DNA of 7,183 nt from Bacteroidales bacterium (GCA_030643125.1 DAOWML010000117.1:1-7183), one strand, 5' to 3'; shown: positions 1 to 6,588, numbered from the stretch's first letter. Numbers and translations: made by a program. Notes: generated from the letters alone by a model not told the origin.

Positions 1-173
1 ATTAATTCATATTCAATGGAATCATTTAATATTTTTAAAGAATCAACTGATAATGAGTCACTTTTAAAAACTTCGTTCTGAATTGTAATTAGAGTATCAG
101 ACTCTGAATTTTGTGAATAAGATGAAAAATTAAGAAATAAAATTGATAATAAAACCAAAAGCAGTTTACTCAT
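1..173 (-). CDS. Secreted protein of unknown function, N-terminal part
   Basis: Reading the minus strand from the ATG at 173-171 gives 57 codons open to the left edge, so the gene is cut by the window. The product begins MSKLLLVLLSILFLNFSSYS: one Lys, then a hydrophobic core of about 14 residues and a small/polar stretch ending near SYSQ (residues 18-21). This is a good Sec signal peptide with probable signal peptidase I cleavage around residues 20-21. There is no Cys in that region, so it is not a lipoprotein. The visible mature part (residues 22-57) is polar, rich in Ser, Asp, Glu and Asn, and recognisable as no family. The protein is probably exported to the periplasm or outer membrane. 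It is divergent from tnaA and has its own candidate -7 box at 234-227. The signal peptide and uninterrupted frame make the gene likely; its function cannot be told from this fragment. Confidence 0.72.
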   Translation of the reverse strand, partial: MSKLLLVLLSILFLNFSSYSQNSESDTLITIQNEVFKSDSLSVDSLKILNDSIEYEL

Positions 174-226
174 TATTGTACTGGAATTTAATACTTTAAT
201 TGTGTTTTCAAATTGTTAATTTTGTA

Positions 227-234
227 CAAAAGTA
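227..234 (-). promoter_or_regulatory. Candidate -7 promoter box for the leftward secreted-protein gene
   Basis: On the minus strand this reads TACTTTTG, an exact match to the Bacteroidota TAnnTTTG element. It lies 53 bp upstream of the ATG at 173. No clear TTTG is present at the expected -33 distance. A second match, TAAATTTG, occurs on the minus strand at 291-284, so the choice between them is uncertain in such AT-rich DNA. Confidence 0.4.
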
Positions 235-242
235 TTTAATTT

Positions 243-273
243 TATGCAATTATTTAAGAAACTCGTATATTTG
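243..273 (+). promoter_or_regulatory. Candidate tnaA promoter
   Basis: TATATTTG at 266-273 matches the Bacteroidota -7 element TAnnTTTG. The -33 position, about 19 bp upstream (243-246), has only an imperfect TATG. Transcription would start near 278-281, giving an untranslated leader of roughly 170 nt before the tnaA ATG. That is long for this group and leaves room for leader control. Confidence 0.45.
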
Positions 274-296
274 TAGCGCAAATCAAATTTAGCTGA

Positions 297-377
297 ATGA
301 AAATATCTATTAACACATTGTTTTCAGCAAAAAATGTTTACCTAAATATTAAGAAGAGAGATTCATTCATCTTCTAG
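297..377 (+). CDS. Possible 26-codon leader ORF upstream of tnaA
   Basis: The ATG at 297 opens a frame of 26 codons ending with TAG at 375-377. It starts about 17 nt after the predicted transcription start and ends 76 nt before tnaA. The peptide begins MKISINTLFS, is basic (five Lys, one Arg) and ends SFIF. It contains no Trp and no Pro, so it is not a TnaC homologue: E. coli TnaC needs Trp12 and a terminal Pro codon to sense tryptophan. An AT-rich imperfect hairpin lies within the frame (315-337: ACATT, bulged G, TTTT, loop CAGC, AAAA, AATGT). A frame of this length arises easily by chance in such DNA and there is no ribosome binding site, so translation is only a possibility suggested by its position. 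Confidence 0.25.
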   Translation: MKISINTLFSAKNVYLNIKKRDSFIF

Positions 378-453
378 ACATTCTCGTTTGTGAAAAAACT
401 CATCGATTTAAAATAATCAATTTTCAATTTGTTTAATCATAAATTCTAATATT

Positions 454-1833
454 ATGGAACTTCCATTTGCAGAATCATATAAAATTAAGATGGTTGAAAC
501 CATCAAAAGAAGTACTCGCGAAGAACGCGAACAGTGGATTAAAGAAGCAAAATTCAATTTATTTAATTTAAAAAGCGAACAGGTTTTTATTGACTTACTA
601 ACCGATTCGGGAACCGGAGCCATGAGCGACAAACAATGGTCTGCTATGATGCTTGGAGACGAAAGTTATGCCGGTGCTTCATCATATTATAAATTAAAAA
701 ATATTATAAAAGAATTATTAGGATTCGAATATTTTCTTCCTACACATCAAGGAAGAGCAGCAGAAAATGTTTTATTTTCGGCATTAATTAAAGAAGGTGA
801 CATTATTCCTGGCAATTCGCATTTCGATACAACGAAAGGACATATAGAGTTCAGAAAGGCAAAAGCCATTGATTGCACCATTGATGAAGCTTTCGATACC
901 GAAATTGATCATCCGTTTAAAGGAAATGTAGATCTTAACAAGCTGGAAAACACCATCAAAAAATATACTCCAGAAAAAATTCCTTTTATTATACTCACTG
1001 TAACCTGTAACTCGTCAGGTGGTCAACCTGTATCAATTGAAAACATGAAAGGAATTCGTGCGATTGCCGATAAATACAAGATTCCTGTTTATTATGACTC
1101 AGCACGTTTTGCCGAGAATGCTTATTTTATTAAACTACGTGAAAAAGCTTACGAAAATAAAACTGTAAAAGAAATCGTAAAAGAAATGTTTTTGTATGCC
1201 GATGGGATGACTATGAGTAGTAAGAAGGATGCAATCGTAAATATGGGAGGCTTTATTGCTCTGAGAAGTGAAGAAGTATTTAAAAAAGCAACTGTTTTTA
1301 ATATAATTTTTGAAGGTTATATTACTTATGGCGGAATGTCGGGAAGGGATATGAACGCTTTGGCACAAGGATTAGACGAAGGTACAGAATTCGATTACTT
1401 AAATACCCGAATCAGACAAGTAGCATATTTAGGTCAAAAGCTTACAGACTATGGTATATCAGTGCAAAAACCTTATGGTGGACATGCTATTTTTGTTGAC
1501 GCAACTAAATTTTTACCAAACGTAGCTAAAGAGCAATATATTGCTCAAACCTTAGCAGTAGAATTGTATCTTGAAGCTGGTATTCGTGGTGTTGAGATCG
1601 GCACTTTACTTGCCGATCGTGATCCTGAAACACGCGAGAATCGTTATCCGGCTCTTGAGCTGCTTAGACTGGCTATACCACGAAGAGTATATACAAATAA
1701 CCACATGGATGTTATAGCAGTGGCTTTAAAAAATGTTTTCGACAGAAGAGATCGGATTACCAAAGGATTTAACATTCTTGAAGAAGCGCCCATTATGAGG
1801 CATTTCACAGTTGAACTGGAAAGAGTAAAATAA
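454..1833 (+). CDS. tnaA: Tryptophanase (L-tryptophan indole-lyase)
   Basis: This PLP-dependent beta-eliminating lyase splits L-tryptophan into indole, pyruvate and ammonia in the cytoplasm. At 459 residues it is close to the E. coli enzyme (471) and to tyrosine phenol-lyase (456). Visible family motifs are FIDLLTDSGTGAM (45-57), GDESYAG with Tyr72 (68-74), PTHQGR (96-101, phosphate binding), DSAR (215-218, with the Asp that contacts the pyridine nitrogen), SSKKDA (255-260, Lys258 forming the PLP Schiff base) and LRLAIPR with Arg405 binding the substrate carboxylate. Three positions that separate the two enzymes favour tryptophanase: Asp125 in FDTT (Thr in tyrosine phenol-lyase), Ile382 in VEIG (Arg381 in that enzyme) and His450 in MRHFT (Phe there). 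ATG 454 is the only ATG after an in-frame stop at 409-411. The gene seems monocistronic, with no tnaB-type permease beside it and a strong terminator after it. Family assignment is very sure and the substrate fairly sure. Confidence 0.95.
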   Translation: MELPFAESYKIKMVETIKRSTREEREQWIKEAKFNLFNLKSEQVFIDLLTDSGTGAMSDKQWSAMMLGDESYAGASSYYKLKNIIKELLGFEYFLPTHQGRAAENVLFSALIKEGDIIPGNSHFDTTKGHIEFRKAKAIDCTIDEAFDTEIDHPFKGNVDLNKLENTIKKYTPEKIPFIILTVTCNSSGGQPVSIENMKGIRAIADKYKIPVYYDSARFAENAYFIKLREKAYENKTVKEIVKEMFLYADGMTMSSKKDAIVNMGGFIALRSEEVFKKATVFNIIFEGYITYGGMSGRDMNALAQGLDEGTEFDYLNTRIRQVAYLGQKLTDYGISVQKPYGGHAIFVDATKFLPNVAKEQYIAQTLAVELYLEAGIRGVEIGTLLADRDPETRENRYPALELLRLAIPRRVYTNNHMDVIAVALKNVFDRRDRITKGFNILEEAPIMRHFTVELERVK

Positions 1834-1860
1834 ATTAACAGATAATTTTTAATAATAACC

Positions 1861-1899
1861 AATACTTCCGAAGTTTTAAAAACTTCGGAAGTATTTTTT
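1861..1899 (+). terminator. Intrinsic terminator of tnaA
   Basis: A perfect 15-bp stem (1861-1875 paired with 1881-1895, core ACTTCCGAAGT) closes a 5-nt TTAAA loop and runs into a T tract (1894-1899). It begins 27 nt after the tnaA stop. This is a textbook Rho-independent terminator and separates tnaA from the efflux gene. Confidence 0.9.
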
Positions 1900-2009
1900 A
1901 ATAGAGATATTTATAAAAAATCTATTGTTTGATACTTGATACTATATTATTTTGAGATTTTGATTATAAAATTTATTTAGGCAGTTTTGCAAAGGCTTAA
2001 AATCCCCGG

Positions 2010-3338
2010 ATGAAAGATTTAACAACAGGAAAAGAAGGTTCACTTATTCTTAAATTTGCTCTCCCAATGTTATTAGGAAATGTTTTCCAACAACTTTATA
2101 ATATTGTTGATAGCATTATTGTTGGAAATTTTATTGGAAAAGAAGCTTTGGCTGCCGTTGGTGCTTCATTCCCTATCATTTTTGCATTTCTTTCATTAAT
2201 TATCGGTATTGTATCCGGGAGTACAATTGTTATTTCACAATATTTTGGAGCAAAAGATATAGAAAAGGTTAAGAGAGCAATAGATACACTTTTTATCTTT
2301 TTATTTTTTGCATCTATTATAATTAGTATTGTTGGAATAATTTTCAGTGAAGATATTTTTAGAATGCTGAAGTTACCTGAAGAAATAATACCTCAAGCAA
2401 CAACTTATTTTAATATTTTTATTGGCGGAGTAATCGTTTCATTCGGGTTTAATGGAACAAGTGCCATTTTACGTGGATTAGGCGATTCGAAAACACCTTT
2501 GTATTTTCTTATAGTTTCTACATTCTTTAATATCGGGTTTGATTTATTATTTGTACTAGTCTTTAAGTGGGGAATTGCAGGTGTAGCAATAGCAACGGTT
2601 TTAGCTCAGGGAGGTGCATTTTTAACTGCAATAATTTATTTAAACAGAAATCATAAGATTATTCGGTTTTCGTTTACAAAACTGGTTTTCGATAAAGATA
2701 TTTTCAAGAAAAGTATTCGTATTGGCTTACCAACCGGAATGCAACAAACTTTTTCTGCAGTGGGTATGACAACACTGATTGGTATTGTTAACACATTTGG
2801 AACGGATGTTATTGCTGCATACTCAGTTGTAATGAGAATAAGTTCATTAGCTTCACTCCCTGCAATGAATTTTGCTGCAGCACTTAGTACATTTGTTGGC
2901 CAGAATATAGGTGCGAAAAAAATTGAAAGGATAAAATCCGGATTTATATCTACCCTGAAAATGTCATCGTTAGTTTCAATAACAGTATCAGCCTTTGTTC
3001 TGTTAGGGAGTGGATTTTTAATGAACCTATTTACAAACGATGCCGAAGTAATAAGAATTGGGAAAGAATACTTAATGATTGTTGGTGCATTCTATATTAT
3101 ATTTTCGGCAATGTTTTCAATCTCGGGTGTTATGCGTGGTGCCGGCGATACACTTATTCCAATGTTTATATCTTTAATAGCACTCTGGATAATACGAATT
3201 CCAAGTGCATGGCTACTTTCACGCGAATTCGGAGAAATTGGAATATGGTGGGCAATGCCAATGGGTTGGGCTACTGGTCTTACTCTTTCATTCATTTATT
3301 ATTTAACCGGAAACTGGAAAAAGAAAGTTGTTGTTTAG
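2010..3338 (+). CDS. MATE-family multidrug/cation efflux transporter
   Basis: This 442-residue inner-membrane protein has about twelve hydrophobic segments, the usual MATE size and topology. Such proteins export drugs or metabolites in exchange for Na+ or H+. The two-fold internal repeat is visible. The N-terminal half has FALPMLLGNVFQQLYNIVDS (16-35), ISQYFGAKD (75-83) and LRGLGDSKTP (154-163). The C-terminal half has the matching IGLPTGMQQ (238-246), FVGQNIGAKK (295-304) and MRGAGDT (375-381). The FQQLYNIVDSIIVG opening resembles the YoeA-like branch of MATE proteins. The ATG at 2010 follows an in-frame stop at 1998-2000, so it is the first possible start; no Shine-Dalgarno is seen. No convincing TAnnTTTG box was found between the tnaA terminator and this start. 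The gene is flanked by the tnaA terminator and a repeat/hairpin region, so it is probably transcribed alone. The substrate cannot be predicted. Confidence 0.93.
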   Translation: MKDLTTGKEGSLILKFALPMLLGNVFQQLYNIVDSIIVGNFIGKEALAAVGASFPIIFAFLSLIIGIVSGSTIVISQYFGAKDIEKVKRAIDTLFIFLFFASIIISIVGIIFSEDIFRMLKLPEEIIPQATTYFNIFIGGVIVSFGFNGTSAILRGLGDSKTPLYFLIVSTFFNIGFDLLFVLVFKWGIAGVAIATVLAQGGAFLTAIIYLNRNHKIIRFSFTKLVFDKDIFKKSIRIGLPTGMQQTFSAVGMTTLIGIVNTFGTDVIAAYSVVMRISSLASLPAMNFAAALSTFVGQNIGAKKIERIKSGFISTLKMSSLVSITVSAFVLLGSGFLMNLFTNDAEVIRIGKEYLMIVGAFYIIFSAMFSISGVMRGAGDTLIPMFISLIALWIIRIPSAWLLSREFGEIGIWWAMPMGWATGLTLSFIYYLTGNWKKKVVV

Positions 3339-3407
3339 TTTTGAGTTTCGAGTTCAGAGTTAAGAGTTCTGAGTTTTTTTAAACTCTAAACACAGAACTT
3401 TAAACTA
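3336..3407. repeat. Inverted array of 7-bp repeats (GAGTTNN)
   Basis: Six adjacent heptads in exact 7-bp register start at 3336, 3343, 3350, 3357, 3364 and 3371. The first is TAGTTTT and the other five are GAGTT plus two variable bases. From 3380 to 3407 four more heptads in the same register lie on the opposite strand (GAGTTTA, GTGTTTA, AAGTTCT and TAGTTTA as read on the minus strand). The first heptad contains the TAG stop codon of the efflux gene. The whole block is a tandem array facing its own inverted copy. Confidence 0.85.
3358..3406 (+). terminator. Hairpin formed by the heptad array, possible terminator
   Basis: GAGTTT (3371-3376) pairs with AAACTC (3381-3386) around a TTTT loop. 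After a one-heptad bulge on the right arm (3387-3393), AGTTCT (3365-3370) pairs with AGAACT (3394-3399). AGTT (3358-3361) can then pair with AACT (3403-3406). Its place 20-70 nt after the efflux gene fits a transcription end. It lacks a 3' T tract, so it may rather be an mRNA-stabilising or Rho-assisted structure. Confidence 0.4.
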
Positions 3408-3431
3408 TACAACTAATTGTAACTAATTTAT

Positions 3432-3439
3432 TACCTTTG
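3432..3439 (+). promoter_or_regulatory. -7 promoter box of the yicC-gmk-nadD operon
   Basis: TACCTTTG, followed by C, matches the Bacteroidota TAnnTTTG element and lies 32 bp before the yicC ATG. This would give a short leader of about 25 nt. A good TTTG is not visible at the -33 distance. The same element (TATCTTTG) occurs before the gene at 6713, which strengthens both calls. Confidence 0.6.
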
Positions 3440-3471
3440 CCCAATAAATACAATCATTTGAAAAGAACACT

Positions 3472-4347
3472 ATGATAAAATCAATGACCGGTTTCGGAAA
3501 GGCCGAATGTGAATTAAAAGACAGAAAAGTTATTATAGAAATTAAATCACTAAATAGCAAAAACCTGGATATATACGCTAAAATACCGGGAATGTATCGC
3601 GAAAAAGAACTTGAAATTCGAAATATCATATCAAAAAAATTACAACGAGGAAAAGTAGAATTTGTACTTTATTACGAAATAACTGATAATAATAAAGCAA
3701 CAACAATAAATTCAGGGGTAGTTAAAAATTATATTGATCAATTAAAATCAGTTGCTGACGATCTTAATCTTGAAACATCGGAGCAATTGCTACAAATAGC
3801 AATCCGATTACCAGATACGTTAAATACTGAGCGTGATAAAATTGACGAAAACGATTGGAGAATTATAAGACAAACAATAATAGATGCATTAGATCAACTT
3901 GATGAATTCAGAACCCAGGAAGGAAAATATCTTAAAAAAGATGTTGAACAAAGAATTAAAATAATTGACGACAAAAAAAATGAAATCACTCCTTTTGAAA
4001 TAGCGCGAACAGAAAAAATAAAGGAAAAATTAAAAATTAGCCTTAATAAAAATGTAGACGAACAAGATTATGACAAAAACAGGTTTGAACAGGAATTAAT
4101 TTATTATCTTGAAAAACTGGACATTACAGAAGAAAAAGTTAGGCTGACAAATCATTGTAATTATTTCATTGAGATGCTTGATGAACCTGAATCCAATGGT
4201 AAAAAACTAGGTTTTATAAGTCAGGAAATTGGTAGAGAAATTAATACGATTGGTTCAAAAGCAAATGATTATGATATACAAAAACGTGTTGTTTTAATGA
4301 AAGATGAATTAGAAAAGATAAAAGAACAAATGCTAAATATTCTATAA
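3472..4347 (+). CDS. yicC: YicC/YloC-family endoribonuclease
   Basis: The 291-residue product matches the YicC family in length (E. coli about 287) and in its two conserved ends. At the N-terminus are MIKSMTGFGKAE (1-12) and EIKSLNSKNLDI (23-34), then RGKVEF (59-64). In the middle is the QEGKYLKKD signature (149-157). At the C-terminus are RFEQELIYYLEKLDITEE (204-221) and GKKLGFISQEIGREINTIGS (243-262). Family members are cytoplasmic endoribonucleases: E. coli YicC promotes decay of the small RNA RyhB and B. subtilis YloC cleaves RNA. The RNA targets here are unknown. The long Lys/Glu-rich middle segment (about 115-235) looks helical. It is the first gene of the operon, with its own promoter and only 7 nt before gmk; yloC sits close to gmk in Bacillus too. 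No Shine-Dalgarno is present. The family call is sure; the RNase role is inferred from relatives. Confidence 0.94.
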   Translation: MIKSMTGFGKAECELKDRKVIIEIKSLNSKNLDIYAKIPGMYREKELEIRNIISKKLQRGKVEFVLYYEITDNNKATTINSGVVKNYIDQLKSVADDLNLETSEQLLQIAIRLPDTLNTERDKIDENDWRIIRQTIIDALDQLDEFRTQEGKYLKKDVEQRIKIIDDKKNEITPFEIARTEKIKEKLKISLNKNVDEQDYDKNRFEQELIYYLEKLDITEEKVRLTNHCNYFIEMLDEPESNGKKLGFISQEIGREINTIGSKANDYDIQKRVVLMKDELEKIKEQMLNIL

Positions 4348-4354
4348 TTTTAAT

Positions 4355-4921
4355 ATGGAAGGCAAACTATTTATATTTTCAGCACCTTCAGGATCGGGCA
4401 AAACTACCATAGTAAAGACTCTTTTAGAAAAAGATTTATATCTTGAATTCTCAATATCAGCCACTAGTCGTCCTAAAAGAGAAAACGAAACTGATGGAAA
4501 AGATTACTATTTTCTTTCAGCAGATGATTTCAAAGAAAATATAAATAAGGATGAATTTGTTGAATGGGAAGAGGTTTACGAGAATCGTTTTTATGGTACA
4601 TTTAAAAGTGAACTTGAAAGAATCTGGAATCAAGGTAAACATGTAATATTTGATGTTGATGTTGTCGGAGGTTTAAACATTAAGAAAAAATATCCGGATA
4701 AAGCATTATCGATATTTATAATGCCACCAAGTATTGAAGAACTTGAAAAAAGACTTATTCTGCGATCAACAGATAGTACAGAAGATATTGAAACAAGGAT
4801 AAATAAGGCTAAGGAAGAACTTAGCTACGCAGAAAAGTTTGATATCATCATCATAAATGATAAATTAGAAAAGGCAATACAGGAATCTGAAATAGCCATA
4901 AAAGAATTTATAAATCAATGA
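4355..4921 (+). CDS. gmk: Guanylate kinase
   Basis: Guanylate kinase transfers phosphate from ATP to GMP, giving GDP for nucleic acid and (p)ppGpp synthesis. The 188-residue protein shows the P-loop APSGSGKTT (10-18, Lys16). It also has the GMP-binding signature SISATSRPKRENETDGKDYY (33-52, with Arg39, Arg42 and the GxDY at 48-51), EWEEVYENRFYGT (70-82) and the Walker B-like FDVDVVGG (99-106). Many guanylate kinases have DIDxQGA at that last place; Val104 here replaces the usual Gln, which I believe is common in Bacteroidota and not a defect. The lid region with LRSTDSTEDIETRI (136-149) and the late FDIIIIND (162-169) are also typical. The gene starts 7 nt after yicC and its last bases overlap the nadD start (ATGA at 4918-4921), so translation of the two is probably coupled. 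All catalytic elements are present. Confidence 0.97.
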   Translation: MEGKLFIFSAPSGSGKTTIVKTLLEKDLYLEFSISATSRPKRENETDGKDYYFLSADDFKENINKDEFVEWEEVYENRFYGTFKSELERIWNQGKHVIFDVDVVGGLNIKKKYPDKALSIFIMPPSIEELEKRLILRSTDSTEDIETRINKAKEELSYAEKFDIIIINDKLEKAIQESEIAIKEFINQ

Positions 4922-5499
4922 AAATGAAGATAGGATTATTTTTTGGTTCTTTTAATCCAATTCATATTGGTCATCTTGCTATTGCAAATTATATGGTAGA
5001 GTACAGTGATTTAGATGAAATATGGCTTGTTATAAGTCCTCAAAATCCCTTAAAAAAGAAAAAAACATTATTGAATGAATATGACAGGCTTAAGATGGTT
5101 GAACTTGCCTTAAAAGATGATTATAAAATTAAACCCACGGATATTGAGTTTAGTCTTCCAAAACCATCATATACTATTGATACTTTAACTTATTTATCGG
5201 AAAGAAATCCAAAACATGATTTTGTCCTGATAGTTGGTACAGATAATTTTCAATCATTTCATAAATGGAAAAATTACGAACAAATTTTAAAACAGTATAA
5301 ACTTTATGTTTATCCACGGCCTGGTTATAAACTTGGCGAATATGAAAATCATAAAAGTTTAAGTTTGATTAATGCTCCGCTAATCGAAATATCTTCCAGT
5401 TTTATTCGGGAATCGATTAAAAACAAAAAAGACATTAGATACTTTCTTCCTAAAGAAGTTTACAAGTATATTGAAAAAATGAATTTGTACAGAAATTAA
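4918..5499 (+). CDS. nadD: Nicotinate-nucleotide adenylyltransferase
   Basis: NadD joins nicotinate mononucleotide and ATP to make deamido-NAD, the adenylation step of NAD synthesis, in the cytoplasm. The 193-residue protein has the nucleotidyltransferase opening GLFFGSFNPIHIGH (6-19) with the HxGH motif (His16, His19). It also has PSYTIDTL (83-90), IVGTDNFQSFHKW (105-117) and ISSSFIR (158-164), the family's C-terminal ATP-binding signature. The length fits bacterial NadD (about 190-215). The start at 4918 overlaps gmk by 4 bp. A second in-frame ATG at 4924 would give the more usual family N-terminus MKIGLFFGSF, so the real start may be two codons later, just after the gmk stop. Either start implies coupling to gmk. 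In this operon it pairs purine nucleotide and pyridine nucleotide synthesis. Confidence 0.96.
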   Translation: MKMKIGLFFGSFNPIHIGHLAIANYMVEYSDLDEIWLVISPQNPLKKKKTLLNEYDRLKMVELALKDDYKIKPTDIEFSLPKPSYTIDTLTYLSERNPKHDFVLIVGTDNFQSFHKWKNYEQILKQYKLYVYPRPGYKLGEYENHKSLSLINAPLIEISSSFIRESIKNKKDIRYFLPKEVYKYIEKMNLYRN

Positions 5500-5526
5500 A
5501 TTACATTTAACTAAAAGTATTAATAA

Positions 5527-6564
5527 ATGGGATTGTTAATTTTATATTTTTTAATTGCAGTTATAATATCTTTCATATGTTCTATACTTGAAGCTTCTCT
5601 GTTAAGTATAACTCCAATCTACCTTGCCGGTAAAGTAAACGAAGGGAAAGCTTTTGCTAAATCATTACAAAAATTCAAAGAAAAAATTGATACTCCTTTA
5701 GCTGCAATACTTACAATTAACACCTTTGCTAATACTGTTGGTGCAGTGGGTGTTGGAGTGCAGGCTCAAAAATTATGGGGTAACGAATATCTTTCTATAA
5801 CATCAGGAGTATTAACCATATCAATTCTGATATTCGCTGAAATAATTCCTAAAACTCTGGGTGTCAATTATTGGAAAAAACTGGCTCCTGTGATACCATA
5901 CTTTTTAAAAGGGATGATCTACTCTCCTTTTTATCCAATAATTGCATTTGCTAAATTTATTACTAAATCGCTTAAAAAAGACCAAACACAAAATGTTTTA
6001 AGCCGGTCGGAATTTCATGCAATGGCAGAAATTAGTGTTAAAGAAGGTATTTTTAAAAAAGAAGAATCGAAAATTCTTTTAAACCTTATGGTATTTAACA
6101 AAATTGAAGTAAAAAGTATATTAACACCTCGAACAGTAGTATTTGCAGTAGAAGAGAATATGTCTGTTAAAGAATTTATAGAAAATAACAATAAAATAAT
6201 ATTTTCGAGGATTCCGATTTTTCAAAAAGATATTGAAAATATAACAGGCTATGTTCTTAAAGATGATATCATGCAATACATGATTGATCAAAAACAAAAT
6301 AATAAACTTTTTAATTTACGACGCGAAATTAAAGTTGTTACTGAGCAAATGCCTATAATCAGGTTTTTCTATAAATTAATTGAAGAAAAAGAACATATTG
6401 CAATGGTTGTAGGCGAATATGGCGAAATGGTTGGAATTGTTACCATGGAAGATATTATAGAAACACTGTTAGGAACAGAAATAATGGACGAATCCGATAG
6501 TGTAGAAGATATGCAGGAACTCGCCAAAAAAGTTTGGAGGAAAAAGCAAAACGACTCTATATGA
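5527..6564 (+). CDS. CNNM/CBS-domain membrane protein (CorC/HlyC-related, likely Mg2+ transporter)
   Basis: This 345-residue inner-membrane protein has two parts. Residues 1 to about 145 form a CNNM (DUF21) transmembrane domain with hydrophobic segments near 3-24, 57-78, 92-110 and 121-145. Landmarks are CSILEASLLSITP (18-30), TINTFANTVGAVGVG (63-77) and AEIIPKT (104-110). Residues about 180-320 form a pair of CBS domains, with ILTPRTVVFAV (198-208) opening the first and MVVGEYGEMVGIVTMEDIIE (293-312) in the second, ending LLGTEIMDESD (314-324). Related bacterial CorC proteins are Na+-coupled Mg2+ exporters whose CBS pair binds ATP. The C-terminal CorC_HlyC domain of the longer (about 420-residue) relatives is absent: the protein stops about 21 residues after the second CBS motif, as in other short family members. 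Old annotations call this family hemolysin, with weak support. It follows nadD by 27 nt with no promoter or terminator seen, so it probably belongs to the operon. Confidence 0.88.
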   Translation: MGLLILYFLIAVIISFICSILEASLLSITPIYLAGKVNEGKAFAKSLQKFKEKIDTPLAAILTINTFANTVGAVGVGVQAQKLWGNEYLSITSGVLTISILIFAEIIPKTLGVNYWKKLAPVIPYFLKGMIYSPFYPIIAFAKFITKSLKKDQTQNVLSRSEFHAMAEISVKEGIFKKEESKILLNLMVFNKIEVKSILTPRTVVFAVEENMSVKEFIENNNKIIFSRIPIFQKDIENITGYVLKDDIMQYMIDQKQNNKLFNLRREIKVVTEQMPIIRFFYKLIEEKEHIAMVVGEYGEMVGIVTMEDIIETLLGTEIMDESDSVEDMQELAKKVWRKKQNDSI

Positions 6565-6569
6565 TTTAA

Positions 6570-6588
6570 AAAACGTTCTAAACGTTTT
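6570..6588 (+). terminator. Weak hairpin after the CNNM gene, possible terminator
   Basis: AAAACGTT (6570-6577) pairs with AACGTTTT (6581-6588) around a 3-nt CTA loop, starting 5 nt after the stop codon. The stem is short and AT-rich, and the T tract is only the stem's own four T's before CC. The location fits the operon end, but the structure is marginal. Confidence 0.35.

Noticed and set aside
297..377. Leader ORF as a true TnaC homologue
   Set aside because: It has no tryptophan codon and no terminal proline, both required in enterobacterial TnaC; only its position is similar.
417..632. Minus-strand open frame of 71 codons over the tnaA start; similar antisense frames at 1135-1368, 1644-1862, 3092-3295, 3423-3629 and 6841-7047
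   Set aside because: All lie opposite well-supported genes, have no recognisable domain or promoter, and look like shadows of coding sequence.
454..1833. Annotation of the lyase as tyrosine phenol-lyase
   Set aside because: The positions equivalent to Thr124, Arg381 and Phe448 of tyrosine phenol-lyase are Asp125, Ile382 and His450, as in tryptophanase.
454..3338. tnaA and the MATE gene as one operon, with the transporter exporting indole
   Set aside because: A strong terminator at 1861-1899 and a 176-nt gap separate them, and MATE substrates cannot be read from the sequence.
3336..3407. Heptad array as a CRISPR array or phage attachment site
   Set aside because: Units are 7 bp with no spacers, and there are no cas genes, integrase or tRNA nearby.
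5527..6564. CNNM protein as a hemolysin or toxin
   Set aside because: The hemolysin label is historical for this family; the CNNM membrane domain and CBS pair indicate an ion transporter.
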